A stretch of 64,000 bases of DNA from Desulfocurvus sp. (GTDB lineage Bacteria; Desulfobacterota; Desulfovibrionia; Desulfovibrionales; Desulfovibrionaceae). Of this stretch, positions 25,552 through 33,012 are shown in pieces (the first letter of the stretch is position 1; each line of letters opens with the position of its first letter). Under the pieces are notes generated by a model. The model did not search any database. It saw only the letters and a list, made by a program, of their open reading frames with translations, and had not been told where the DNA came from. The stretch is from assembly GCA_020692325.1 (NCBI GenBank), contig JAIMKR010000010.1, positions 1-64,000 on the forward strand. Direction: 5' to 3'. Position numbers and translations under genes: made by a program.

Positions 25552-26978
25552 AGTCGACGACACGCTCCCGGCGCCTGAAGCTCTTGGTGCTGCTGCTGGG
25601 GCTGATGCTCTTCATCCTGTGCAGACCGGCGGACGGCGCGAAGACGTCCAAGGCCTCCGGCGGCTCGACCGCCGCCGCCACAACCGGCAAGACCAAACGC
25701 GCGGCCACGGTCAACAAGCCGCACGCGCGCAAAAAAACACACGCGGCCCAAACGCGCCGCGTCCGCGACGCGAAAACGCGCAAGGCCAAAACGGGAACGA
25801 AGGCCGCGATCAAGACGCGCAGGGCAAAGACCGGGAAATCCGCCAAGGCCGGGGTGGCGGCGACCGGCAAACCCGTCGGCGGCGCGGCCAAAACATCCGT
25901 CCAACCGCTCCATTCCCCCTTCCAAACGAGCAAGGGCGCGACGGGCAAAATGGCCAGGGAATCCGCTCAGACCCGGCCCATCCTCCTCTCCAGCCCCGTC
26001 AGGCGGGACAACGCCTCCAGCCCGTCCCCCGGCGCGCGTTGGGTTGAACCGCGCACGGGCATGGCCTTCCGCTGGATTCCAGCCGGGTGCTTCGTCATGG
26101 GCAGCCCCAAAACCGAGCACGGCCGGGAGCGCGACGAGGGGCCGCAACACAAGGTCTGCCTCTCCGGATTCTGGATGGGCGAAACCGAGGTCACCCAGGG
26201 CCAATGGACCGCCATCATGGGCGGCAACCCCTCGCTCATCAAAAACGGCAACGACCATCCCGTGGACATGATTTCCTGGAAGATGGCGCGCGACTACGCC
26301 CTTGCCCTCGACCAGGGCTCGGAGGACAGCTACCGCCTGCCCACCGAGGCCGAATGGGAGTACGCCTGCCGCGCCGGCACCGACACGGCCTATTTCTTCG
26401 GCGACAAGGCGACCAAGGATCAGGCCACCTTCGACAAGCCCTTCGTGCTGCCGCTGCCGCCCCTCTCGCCCGGCGGAACCCGGCGCAGCCATGCCCGCAA
26501 GCCCGCGCCCGCCAAAATCTGGCCCAACATGCACACCACTGTGGTGGGCAGCTACCCGGCCAACGCCTTCGGCCTGTTCGACATGCACGGCAACCTTTGG
26601 GAATGGTGCGAGGACGTGTACGACGCCGGATTCTACGCCTGCTCCCCGCGCGACAACCCACTGCGCCTTGGCGAGGGCAAGTCGCGCGTCATCCGCGGCG
26701 GCTCCTGGGTCACGCGCGCGGAATCGCTGCGCTCGGCCAACCGGGGCTATGGCTGGCCGGACATGCGGACCGCGTTCTACGGTCTGCGTCTCGTGCGCAT
26801 TGCCAAACCGGAAGCCCCGCAGCCCCCGGCGAACGTCGGGACCCCCACCGCCAACAACACGACCGTCCCCTCCCCCGCGCCGTCCGAGTCGAAAGCCCCC
26901 CCAATCGCCACCGACAAGCCGGCTCCGGCCGCTTCCGGTCCTGACAAGCCGGCCGCCGCGCGCCTGCCCGGCACGTGA
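25548..26978 (+). CDS. Exported FGE-sulfatase (SUMF1-fold) protein with histone-H1-like linker
   Basis: A 476-aa protein. An N-terminal hydrophobic segment (LLVLLLGLMLFILCRPADG) is a signal peptide or anchor. Residues about 35-150 are Lys/Ala/Thr/Arg-rich and resemble histone H1 tails. Then comes the FGE-sulfatase domain: RTGMAFRWIPAGCFVMGS, VCLSGFWMGETEVTQGQW, HPVDMISW, YRLPTEAEWEYACRAGT, FGLFDMHGNLWEWCEDVY and VIRGGSWVTRAESLRSANRG. The Cys residues of genuine formylglycine-generating enzymes are not present in the RGGSW segment, so it is probably a binding or scaffolding version. A Pro/Ala-rich tail closes the protein. Its ATGA overlap with the kinase implies a linked role in sensing or envelope work. 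Confidence 0.82.
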   Translation: MKSTTRSRRLKLLVLLLGLMLFILCRPADGAKTSKASGGSTAAATTGKTKRAATVNKPHARKKTHAAQTRRVRDAKTRKAKTGTKAAIKTRRAKTGKSAKAGVAATGKPVGGAAKTSVQPLHSPFQTSKGATGKMARESAQTRPILLSSPVRRDNASSPSPGARWVEPRTGMAFRWIPAGCFVMGSPKTEHGRERDEGPQHKVCLSGFWMGETEVTQGQWTAIMGGNPSLIKNGNDHPVDMISWKMARDYALALDQGSEDSYRLPTEAEWEYACRAGTDTAYFFGDKATKDQATFDKPFVLPLPPLSPGGTRRSHARKPAPAKIWPNMHTTVVGSYPANAFGLFDMHGNLWEWCEDVYDAGFYACSPRDNPLRLGEGKSRVIRGGSWVTRAESLRSANRGYGWPDMRTAFYGLRLVRIAKPEAPQPPANVGTPTANNTTVPSPAPSESKAPPIATDKPAPAASGPDKPAAARLPGT

Positions 26979-27013
26979 CGCCGCGCGCACACGCCCGCAA
27001 CCAAAGGAACCGG

Positions 27014-28273
27014 ATGAATCCGACGACCATGGAAATCATCGGCGCGGGTCTGTTCGCCCTGGCCATCGTCCACACCTTCGCCACCAAGGCCTTCGAACGC
27101 CTAGCCCGCGCGCGGCCCACACACGCTGGTGTGTGGCATCTGCTCGCCGAGGTGGAGGTGGTCTTCGGATTCTGGGCGCTCGTGCTCGCCGTGTGCATGT
27201 TCGGCGTGGAGGGCAGACAGGCCGCCACCGACTACCTGGACTCCCGCGACCTCACCGAGCCGCTCTTCGTCTTCGCCATCATGGTCATCTCCGGCACGCG
27301 GCCCGTGCTCGGCACCGTCCACGGCGCGATCCTGCGTCTCAGCGGCATCCTGCCCCTGCCCGGCAGCCTCGCCTTCTACTTCGCCACCCTCGCCATCGTC
27401 CCGCTTCTCGGCTCCCTCATCACCGAACCCGCCGCCATGACCCTCGCCGCCATGCTGCTTTCCGACGGCGTGTTCTCCCGCAACGCATCGCCAAAGCTCA
27501 TGTACGTCACCCTCGGCGCGCTCTTCGTCAACGTCTCCATCGGCGGCACGCTCACGCCCTTCGCCGCCCCCCCCGTGCTCATGGTGGCCGACAAGTGGGG
27601 TTGGGACCTTGGCTTCATGCTCACCAACTTCGGTCTCAAGGCCGCTCTCGCCGTGACCATCAACGCCGCCGCCGCCACCCTCCTCTTCCACCGCGAGCTC
27701 GCCGCCATGCCCCTGGCCGAATCGGCCGACTCCCGTCCGCCCGTGCCGCCAACCCTCGCCCTCGTCAACTTCGCCTTCCTCGCCGGCGTCGTCGTCTTCT
27801 CCCACCATCCAATCATCTTCATGGGTTTGCTGCTTTTCTTCCTCGGCGTCGCCCAGGCCTACAAGCGTCATCAGGACCGGCTCATCCTGCACGAGGGGCT
27901 CCTCGTCGCCTTTTTCCTCGCCGGGCTCGTGGTGCTCGGTGGAATGCAGCAATGGTGGATTGAACCGTTGCTGCTCGGCATGAGCGAGCGCGCCGTCTTC
28001 TTCGGCGCGGCGGGCCTCACAGCCTTCACCGACAACGCGGCCCTCACCTACCTGGGCTCGCTCGTCCCCACCCTGTCCGACGGCTTCAAGTATGCCCTCG
28101 TCGCCGGAGCCGTCACCGGCGGCGGACTCACCATCATCGCCAACGCACCCAACCCCGCCGGGGCGTCCATCCTGCGCGAACACTTCGAGGACGAAGCCAT
28201 CAACCCCCTCTGGCTCCTCGCCGCCGCCCTGCCGCCCACCTGCGTCGCAGCTCTGGCGTTCCTGTTCTTGTAG
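27014..28273 (+). CDS. Putative Na+/H+ antiporter (PF07399-like)
   Basis: A 419-aa polytopic protein from the ATG at 27014, with AAAGGAACC upstream. About eleven hydrophobic segments are visible. LVPTLSDGFKYALVAGAVTGGGLTIIANAPNPAGASIL and FGAAGLTAFTDNAALTYLGSL match the putative Na+/H+ antiporter family of PF07399, and LLGSLITEPAAMTLAAMLL is the equivalent half-site in the first repeat. It follows the FGE-fold gene by 35 nt in the same direction, so it may be part of the same operon. Transport specificity is not proven for the family. Confidence 0.8.
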   Translation: MNPTTMEIIGAGLFALAIVHTFATKAFERLARARPTHAGVWHLLAEVEVVFGFWALVLAVCMFGVEGRQAATDYLDSRDLTEPLFVFAIMVISGTRPVLGTVHGAILRLSGILPLPGSLAFYFATLAIVPLLGSLITEPAAMTLAAMLLSDGVFSRNASPKLMYVTLGALFVNVSIGGTLTPFAAPPVLMVADKWGWDLGFMLTNFGLKAALAVTINAAAATLLFHRELAAMPLAESADSRPPVPPTLALVNFAFLAGVVVFSHHPIIFMGLLLFFLGVAQAYKRHQDRLILHEGLLVAFFLAGLVVLGGMQQWWIEPLLLGMSERAVFFGAAGLTAFTDNAALTYLGSLVPTLSDGFKYALVAGAVTGGGLTIIANAPNPAGASILREHFEDEAINPLWLLAAALPPTCVAALAFLFL

Positions 28274-28280
28274 AGAAGCC

Positions 28281-28500
28281 GGGGGCTTCGCCCCCACACC
28301 CCGCTCAGGGGCGCTGCCCCTGAGAACCCCACCAAAGGGCATTCGATCAATGCTGTCGTCGGCCGTAAGATTCGCGGGAGACCGCTCACCTAACGGCCGA
28401 CGCCTTTGGAATCCCATAAAGGGAAGCCCCAGCGCTCAGTGATGCGGGGGGCAAGGGACACGCGCCCCCCCCAAAGGGGACCCTGGCCGCCGGGACATAA
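28281..28500 (+). repeat. GC-rich intergenic repeat, left copy beside the autotransporter
   Basis: Successive hairpins GGGGGCTTCGCCCCC and CAGGGGCGCTGCCCCTG, the words CCAAAGGGCAT and CCTTTGGAATCCC separated by a GTCGGCCGT/ACGGCCGAC stem, and a last part with AAAGGGGACCCTGGCCGCCGG. The same words in the same order occur at 31535-31794. The remaining gap to 28684 is AT-richer and holds nothing I recognise. Confidence 0.75.
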
Positions 28501-28684
28501 TATAGATGACGGCTCGGCGACGAGGGGCGAAACCTTGCGCCAAACGCAAACGAACACGGACGAATCACGCAAGTCCTGGGAAAGGCAAATGCGGCCTGCA
28601 CATTCATAGGCAGCTATACAACACCAATTTTTTGGCCTAGCATTGATTGAAACGCTGCACAAAAAAACAGATTAGGAAATAAAA

Positions 28685-31492
28685 ATGCGCACCAACCGCC
28701 CCCAACCGCGTGACCCATCTTGCCGCTTTCGCCAGTTCCGACGTTTCCTCTTGGTGCTTCGCACCCATCTCGCGCTCGCTATTCTGATAGCCGCCCTGAC
28801 CTGCCCCGCCTATTCCCTGGCTATGCAGATTACAAAGGAGGGCCAGATCGTGGTGAACACCACGATCGCAAGCGGCGACGAATGGGTCGTGTCCTCCACC
28901 AAATCGCTGGACAACTTCGCACATCTAACGAATTCAAACGGTGCAACCTTAACCGTCAATGGAGATGTCATAAATGACGATGGGATAATAGATAACAATG
29001 GTGCTATAGATATTAACCACGCTCTAAATAACTTTAGTCAGTTCATCAATAATACTGCAGGGATTCTCAATAATCATGCAACAATTTACAATGGTTCCAG
29101 TACGTCGGATAATTTTACGTTAATATCTATTGAGAACAACGGAACGATAAATAACTTATCAAATTCTATATTTTACAATTTTGCTTCAATAAGCAACGGT
29201 GCTTCAGCACACTTTAACAACAATGGCACACTGTACAATCGCAGTCCCGCTACATTTGATAACAGTGGAGTCGTTACAAACTACGGAAACATATATAACG
29301 AAGGAACATTTAATAACCATTATCCAGGTTTTTTAAATAATTTTGGAACATTCACAAATAGTGGGACACTAAACAGCGAAACGTCCTTATTCAATGAATC
29401 TGGAGGTAGACTGATAAACAATGGCACGATCAACAACTCTCAGGCATTTCATAATTTTGCAGATGCGACCATAACCAATAACAGTTCTTTTTATAATACG
29501 AACAGTGGTGTTTTTGCCAATTCCGGCACATTCACGAACGAGAAAAGTGGTAAAGTACAAAATGCTGGCAAGGTACAAAACACATCATATGGTACGTTGA
29601 TAAATAATGGTGATTTTACTAACTATGGGAGAACAATAAACGACAATAATGCTATCCTGATAAATAACGATTTAATCAATGCTAGAGATGGGTCACTTGA
29701 AAATAGTGGCACAGTTACAAATAATAAAGGCTGTTCAATAGAAAATTATAACAATTTTATAAACGAATCTGGTGGAACCATTAATAATTATGGCACAATA
29801 ACCAGCGCTGGTTATATGTTAAACGCCTCATCCGCGACATTAAATAACCTAGCTTTTCTGTCCAATGAGTCCAACCACACCATAGAGAATCAAGGCATCT
29901 TAAACAACAAGGGCACACTGGACAACAAAGGTAATTTCATAAACACGTCTGGCGTGCTGAATGTGCAAAATGGCGGTGAGTACATTGGCCGCGCCAACTC
30001 CCAGTTCAGCGGCGGCGAGCTGAATGTGCAAAATGGCGGCAAGCTGACCGTGGGAACGGACCTCACTGTGGACAGGCTATCCCTGTCCGCCCTGGGACAA
30101 TACTTCACCAGTGGAATGAGCAGCTCCACTGTGACGATTTCGACAAGGACGGGGCTGACCCTGACGGACACCAACGCGACCACACTGGATATGACAAGCG
30201 TTTTGGCGCTGCAATCCGCACACATTTATGCCGAAGCCGGGGCCAATAACGCCACAATAACCTCCACGGTCAAAACACTGGCGAGCGTGAGCGGCGGTAA
30301 CGGGGCGGCGCTGGACACCGTGTGCGCCAGCGCCGCTCCCGGATCAGCCGTGGCCGGCTTCTTCACTGCGCTCTACTCCGGCCAAAGTCTGGGGCAAGTG
30401 CAAACCGCCGTGCGACAGGCCCTGGGTGAAGGAGTGGTGGGCAGCACACAACTCGTTCTGGGCCAGACCATGGTCTTCCACGGAGCCATTGGCCAGCAGC
30501 TCGGGGCCGTTGGTTTCGGCGCGCGCCCAACCACGCTGAGCGCCGGATTCTGGTCCACGGCCGGGCAGGCGGAGGGACAGCCCGACGGCGATGCCGGTTT
30601 GATGGCTGCGCTGGCGCAGATCGCGTACATGAACGGAGTCCAGACCAACACGCCGAGTGCGCAAAATGGCTTGAACGCCCTGGGTATGCGGGGGCAGGCC
30701 CAATGGATGCACCAAGGAGCGCGCGGCGGTCGCGGCGGTTACGACGCCGACATGGGCCTCGCCGCCCTGGGCTACGACACGCCGCTCTCCGACAACGCGC
30801 GCATCGGCATTGCCGGAGGCTTCAGCTCTGGCCAATCACGCGCCACGGGCGTCAAAACCGATGTCCGCTCCTGGTTCATCGGCCCTTACGGCACGTTGCG
30901 CGTCGGGCCCGTCACCTTGGATGCGGACGCCGCCTACACTTACAGCCACGGTTCCATGAAAGGCAGCTACAGCTTCCCCTACGTCGATTCCACCTCCGGC
31001 GACTTCGACGCCAACACCCTTTCCACCAACCTCAAGGCCTCACACACTTTCGGCTTCGCCGACGACACGATCCGGCTCACCCCTTCCGTGGGCGTCGAGG
31101 TCGTGTACTCCGCGCGCGACGCCTTCACCGAATCCGGCAGCGCCATCACCCGCCACTACGCCGCCGGCGACACGACCAGCGTTGGCGTGCCCGTCGGCGC
31201 GGCCCTGCAACGCGACTTCGTCATCGGCAACATCACCGTGACGCCGGAGCTCTCCGCCTACTACGTGCGCGAACTGGCCGACACCGCCCCCACCGCGCGC
31301 GTGACCCTTCTGGACAGCACCGTATCCTCCACCACCAAGGGCGCGGACGCCGGCCGCGATCTCTGGCGCGCCGGCTTCGGCGTCCACGCCGATCTCGGCG
31401 ACGGTTTCAACGCCTCCGCCAACTACAAAGGCGAATTCGGCGACCGCTACGCCAACAACGGCGCGGAGCTGCTCCTTCAATACGCCTTCTAA
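28685..31492 (+). CDS. Autotransporter with AT-rich Asn-repeat passenger
   Basis: A 935-aa type V secreted protein. A long, basic signal sequence of about 47 residues (THLALAILIAALTCPAYSLA) precedes a passenger of degenerate NNGT/NSG/FNN repeats (about 75-430), as expected of a beta-helix; then a Gly/Ser/Thr transition, and a C-terminal beta-barrel from about 670 (GYDADMGLAALGYDTPLSDNARIGIAGGFSSG) ending in the terminal Phe (LLLQYAF). DNA of the passenger (about 28900-29950) is strikingly AT-rich with AT-ending codons, whereas the barrel has host-like GC-rich codons. The gene is alone and flanked by repeats. ATTAGGAAAT before the ATG is a plausible ribosome binding site. Adhesin function is inferred. 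Confidence 0.9.
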   Translation: MRTNRPQPRDPSCRFRQFRRFLLVLRTHLALAILIAALTCPAYSLAMQITKEGQIVVNTTIASGDEWVVSSTKSLDNFAHLTNSNGATLTVNGDVINDDGIIDNNGAIDINHALNNFSQFINNTAGILNNHATIYNGSSTSDNFTLISIENNGTINNLSNSIFYNFASISNGASAHFNNNGTLYNRSPATFDNSGVVTNYGNIYNEGTFNNHYPGFLNNFGTFTNSGTLNSETSLFNESGGRLINNGTINNSQAFHNFADATITNNSSFYNTNSGVFANSGTFTNEKSGKVQNAGKVQNTSYGTLINNGDFTNYGRTINDNNAILINNDLINARDGSLENSGTVTNNKGCSIENYNNFINESGGTINNYGTITSAGYMLNASSATLNNLAFLSNESNHTIENQGILNNKGTLDNKGNFINTSGVLNVQNGGEYIGRANSQFSGGELNVQNGGKLTVGTDLTVDRLSLSALGQYFTSGMSSSTVTISTRTGLTLTDTNATTLDMTSVLALQSAHIYAEAGANNATITSTVKTLASVSGGNGAALDTVCASAAPGSAVAGFFTALYSGQSLGQVQTAVRQALGEGVVGSTQLVLGQTMVFHGAIGQQLGAVGFGARPTTLSAGFWSTAGQAEGQPDGDAGLMAALAQIAYMNGVQTNTPSAQNGLNALGMRGQAQWMHQGARGGRGGYDADMGLAALGYDTPLSDNARIGIAGGFSSGQSRATGVKTDVRSWFIGPYGTLRVGPVTLDADAAYTYSHGSMKGSYSFPYVDSTSGDFDANTLSTNLKASHTFGFADDTIRLTPSVGVEVVYSARDAFTESGSAITRHYAAGDTTSVGVPVGAALQRDFVIGNITVTPELSAYYVRELADTAPTARVTLLDSTVSSTTKGADAGRDLWRAGFGVHADLGDGFNASANYKGEFGDRYANNGAELLLQYAF

Positions 31493-31534
31493 CATCGCCC
31501 CTCGCACTCCGCCGGGGCGATCCCCCCGGACACC

Positions 31535-31794
31535 TGCGCGGGGCTCCGCCCCTGCACCCCGCCGGGGCGCTGCCCCGGACCTCGCCAAAGGGCATGCGCC
31601 CTTTGGAATCCCTCATTCGCGGATGTTTGCCGCCGCGATGCCGGCGGAAGACATCCGCGACAAGTGCGGGGGCGAAATGTGGTGGTGGCGGCAAAAGACT
31701 CGGCACGGCATATGGAAAAAAATTTCCTTAGCGCGGGGTTCCAGGGGACGCGTCTGAACCCCGAAGGGACCCCTGGTCGCCGGAGGCATCACCC
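31535..31794 (+). repeat. GC-rich intergenic repeat, right copy beside the autotransporter
   Basis: CGGGGCTCCGCCCC, GGGGCGCTGCCCC, CCAAAGGGCATGCGCCCTTTGG with GAATCCC, and later GGGACCCCTGGTCGCCGG repeat the word order of 28281-28500 in the same orientation. Between its halves lies the stem CGCGGATGT...ACATCCGCG with an inner CCGCCG/CGGCGG stem (31618-31659). Confidence 0.75.
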
Positions 31795-31960
31795 AACCAC
31801 AGCGGCGTGGCAGGGGAACACACTTGGCAGACCTTTCCGCCCGTGAGGGAATCGACGGAACAGCAGATAACGCCAGGGCGACGGCGGCACGGCGGAGGCG
31901 TCCGAAAACGGCGCGAAAACGCGGGCCATGCCCGTGTCACCGATAAAAGCCTTTGGAAGG

Positions 31961-32004
31961 GGGGAACGGGGAGAGGACCTTCCCAGCGGAAAGGTTCCCC
32001 TCCG
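31961..32004. terminator. Hairpin between convergent genes, possible bidirectional terminator
   Basis: GGGGAGAGGACCTT pairs imperfectly with AAAGGTTCCCCTCC, 20 nt beyond the minus-strand gene's stop. It resembles other dispersed hairpins of this genome type. Confidence 0.4.
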
Positions 32005-32024
32005 ATTGGTTCACTCTTTTAAAT

Positions 32025-32297
32025 TCAGCGACGCCGCTTGCGGTCGGCGCGGCATTTCATGGTGATGCCGGCGAGGCAGCCGCACAAAAGGCCGAGGCCG
32101 AGCATCCGCCCCATCTCCACGCCGGGAATGACCCAGGCGGCGATGACGCCGAGCGACCCGCCGATGATGATGCCCCGGGCGAGATGGTTCAGGGTTCCGG
32201 CGAACCGCTTGTCCTCATCCGAAAAGCCGCCGGCGGCCTCGTTGGCGGCCAGCCTGGCCTGTTCGTCCTTGCGTTCGCGCTTGGCCTGTTTGCCCAT
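32025..32297 (-). CDS. Small two-helix membrane protein
   Basis: A 90-aa protein from 32297 (MGKQAKRERKDEQ), chosen because GAGGAGGA lies immediately upstream; the track start 13 residues earlier lies before that site. A charged N-terminus with FSDEDKRFAGTLNHLARGI is followed by two hydrophobic segments (IIIGGSLGVIAAWVI and MLGLGLLCGCLAGITM) and a basic end. The layout is like AtpZ/AtpI-type small proteins, but no ATP synthase genes are near, so no function is claimed. It is divergent from the feo operon. Confidence 0.6.
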   Translation of the reverse strand: MGKQAKRERKDEQARLAANEAAGGFSDEDKRFAGTLNHLARGIIIGGSLGVIAAWVIPGVEMGRMLGLGLLCGCLAGITMKCRADRKRRR

Positions 32298-32409
32298 GGG
32301 TCCTCCTCGTCGTTGCGGCAGTGCGGACGGATACAATCATAAAAACGTCCGCCGCTCAAGCCTTGGCGGGATTGTTGACGGGGACGGAGATATTTTCACA
32401 CCGACCTTA

Positions 32410-32438
32410 TTGACATTGGTTTTCAATTTCACTACATA
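32410..32438 (+). promoter_or_regulatory. feo promoter overlapped by a Fur-like box
   Basis: TTGACA (32410-32415) and TACATA (32433-32438) are 17 nt apart, an excellent sigma-70 promoter. The same bases carry TTGACATTGGTTTTCAA (32410-32426), a TTGA-N9-TCAA dyad resembling the Fur operators described for Desulfovibrio. Bound Fur would cover the -35 box, so repression by iron is inferred. Confidence 0.65.
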
Positions 32439-32494
32439 TCCGGGTGACGGCGCAGGCCCGCGTGGGCGCGTCGAAACGACAAGGAGTTTTAGAC

Positions 32495-32713
32495 ATGTTG
32501 TGGCAGAACATCATCGTTGTTTTCATCGTTGCGCTGGCGGCGGGACTGACGCTGTGGCGCTTTTACAGAAACTTCACGGGCAAGTCCTCCTGCTGTGGCG
32601 AGGGGGGCTGTTCCGGCTGCGGCGGGACCTGCGGAGGCTGCGGCTCCGGCGGGGACAAGGGACGGAATCATCTCGAGGACATGCGCAAGGGCGGCGGCTG
32701 TTGTTGCCACTAA
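32495..32713 (+). CDS. FeoB-associated Cys-rich membrane protein
   Basis: A 72-aa peptide from the ATG at 32495, with AAGGAG 8 nt upstream. A single N-terminal membrane helix (NIIVVFIVALAAGLTLW) is followed by a soluble tail with clustered Cys (SSCCGEGGCSGCGGTCGGCG and GGGCCCH). This matches the FeoB-associated Cys-rich family (PF12669). In place of FeoC it may handle Fe(II) or sense redox next to FeoB. It is the first gene of the feo operon, right behind the Fur-like promoter. Confidence 0.88.
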   Translation: MLWQNIIVVFIVALAAGLTLWRFYRNFTGKSSCCGEGGCSGCGGTCGGCGSGGDKGRNHLEDMRKGGGCCCH

Positions 32714-32768
32714 TCTCAACAGATTGAGGAACGCACCAACAATCGTCAACGAGCAAGGAGACCGCCCA

Positions 32769-33008
32769 ATGAATTCGTGCCTTACGCTGCGCCGCGCCCA
32801 GGTCAATCAGAAACTGCGTATCTGCTCCATCGACGCCAAGGGGGAACTGGGGCGCAGGATTCGTGACATGGGGCTCATCCCCGGCGTGGAACTCTCCGTC
32901 GTGGGCAAGGCTCCGCTCAAGGATCCCGTGGCCCTGCGCCTGCGGGACTTCACCCTCACCCTGCGCAACAGCGAGGCCGACCACATCGTCGTGGAGCCCG
33001 TGGAGTAG
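32769..33008 (+). CDS. feoA: Ferrous iron transport protein A
   Basis: A 79-aa SH3-like protein. The start at 32769 has AAGGAGA upstream. LGRRIRDMGLIPGVELSVVGKAPLKDPVALRLRDFTLTLRNSEADHIVVEP follows the FeoA core pattern closely. FeoA is a cytosolic accessory protein that docks with FeoB. It lies 55 nt after the Cys-rich gene and 4 nt before feoB. Confidence 0.95.
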   Translation: MNSCLTLRRAQVNQKLRICSIDAKGELGRRIRDMGLIPGVELSVVGKAPLKDPVALRLRDFTLTLRNSEADHIVVEPVE

Positions 33009-33012
33009 ACGC

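Larger units (their letters stand above)
31493..32024. other. Repeat-rich convergent intergenic region
   Basis: No gene is supported in these 532 nt. They contain the right repeat copy (31535-31794), a long imperfect hairpin (31618-31659), and a terminator-like element (31961-32004) between the convergent autotransporter and small membrane protein genes. Confidence 0.6.

Noticed and set aside
29000-29950. CRISPR-like or satellite DNA in the AT-rich repeats
   Set aside because: The repeats are degenerate at the DNA level, not regularly spaced, and translate in one long frame as Asn-rich passenger repeats.
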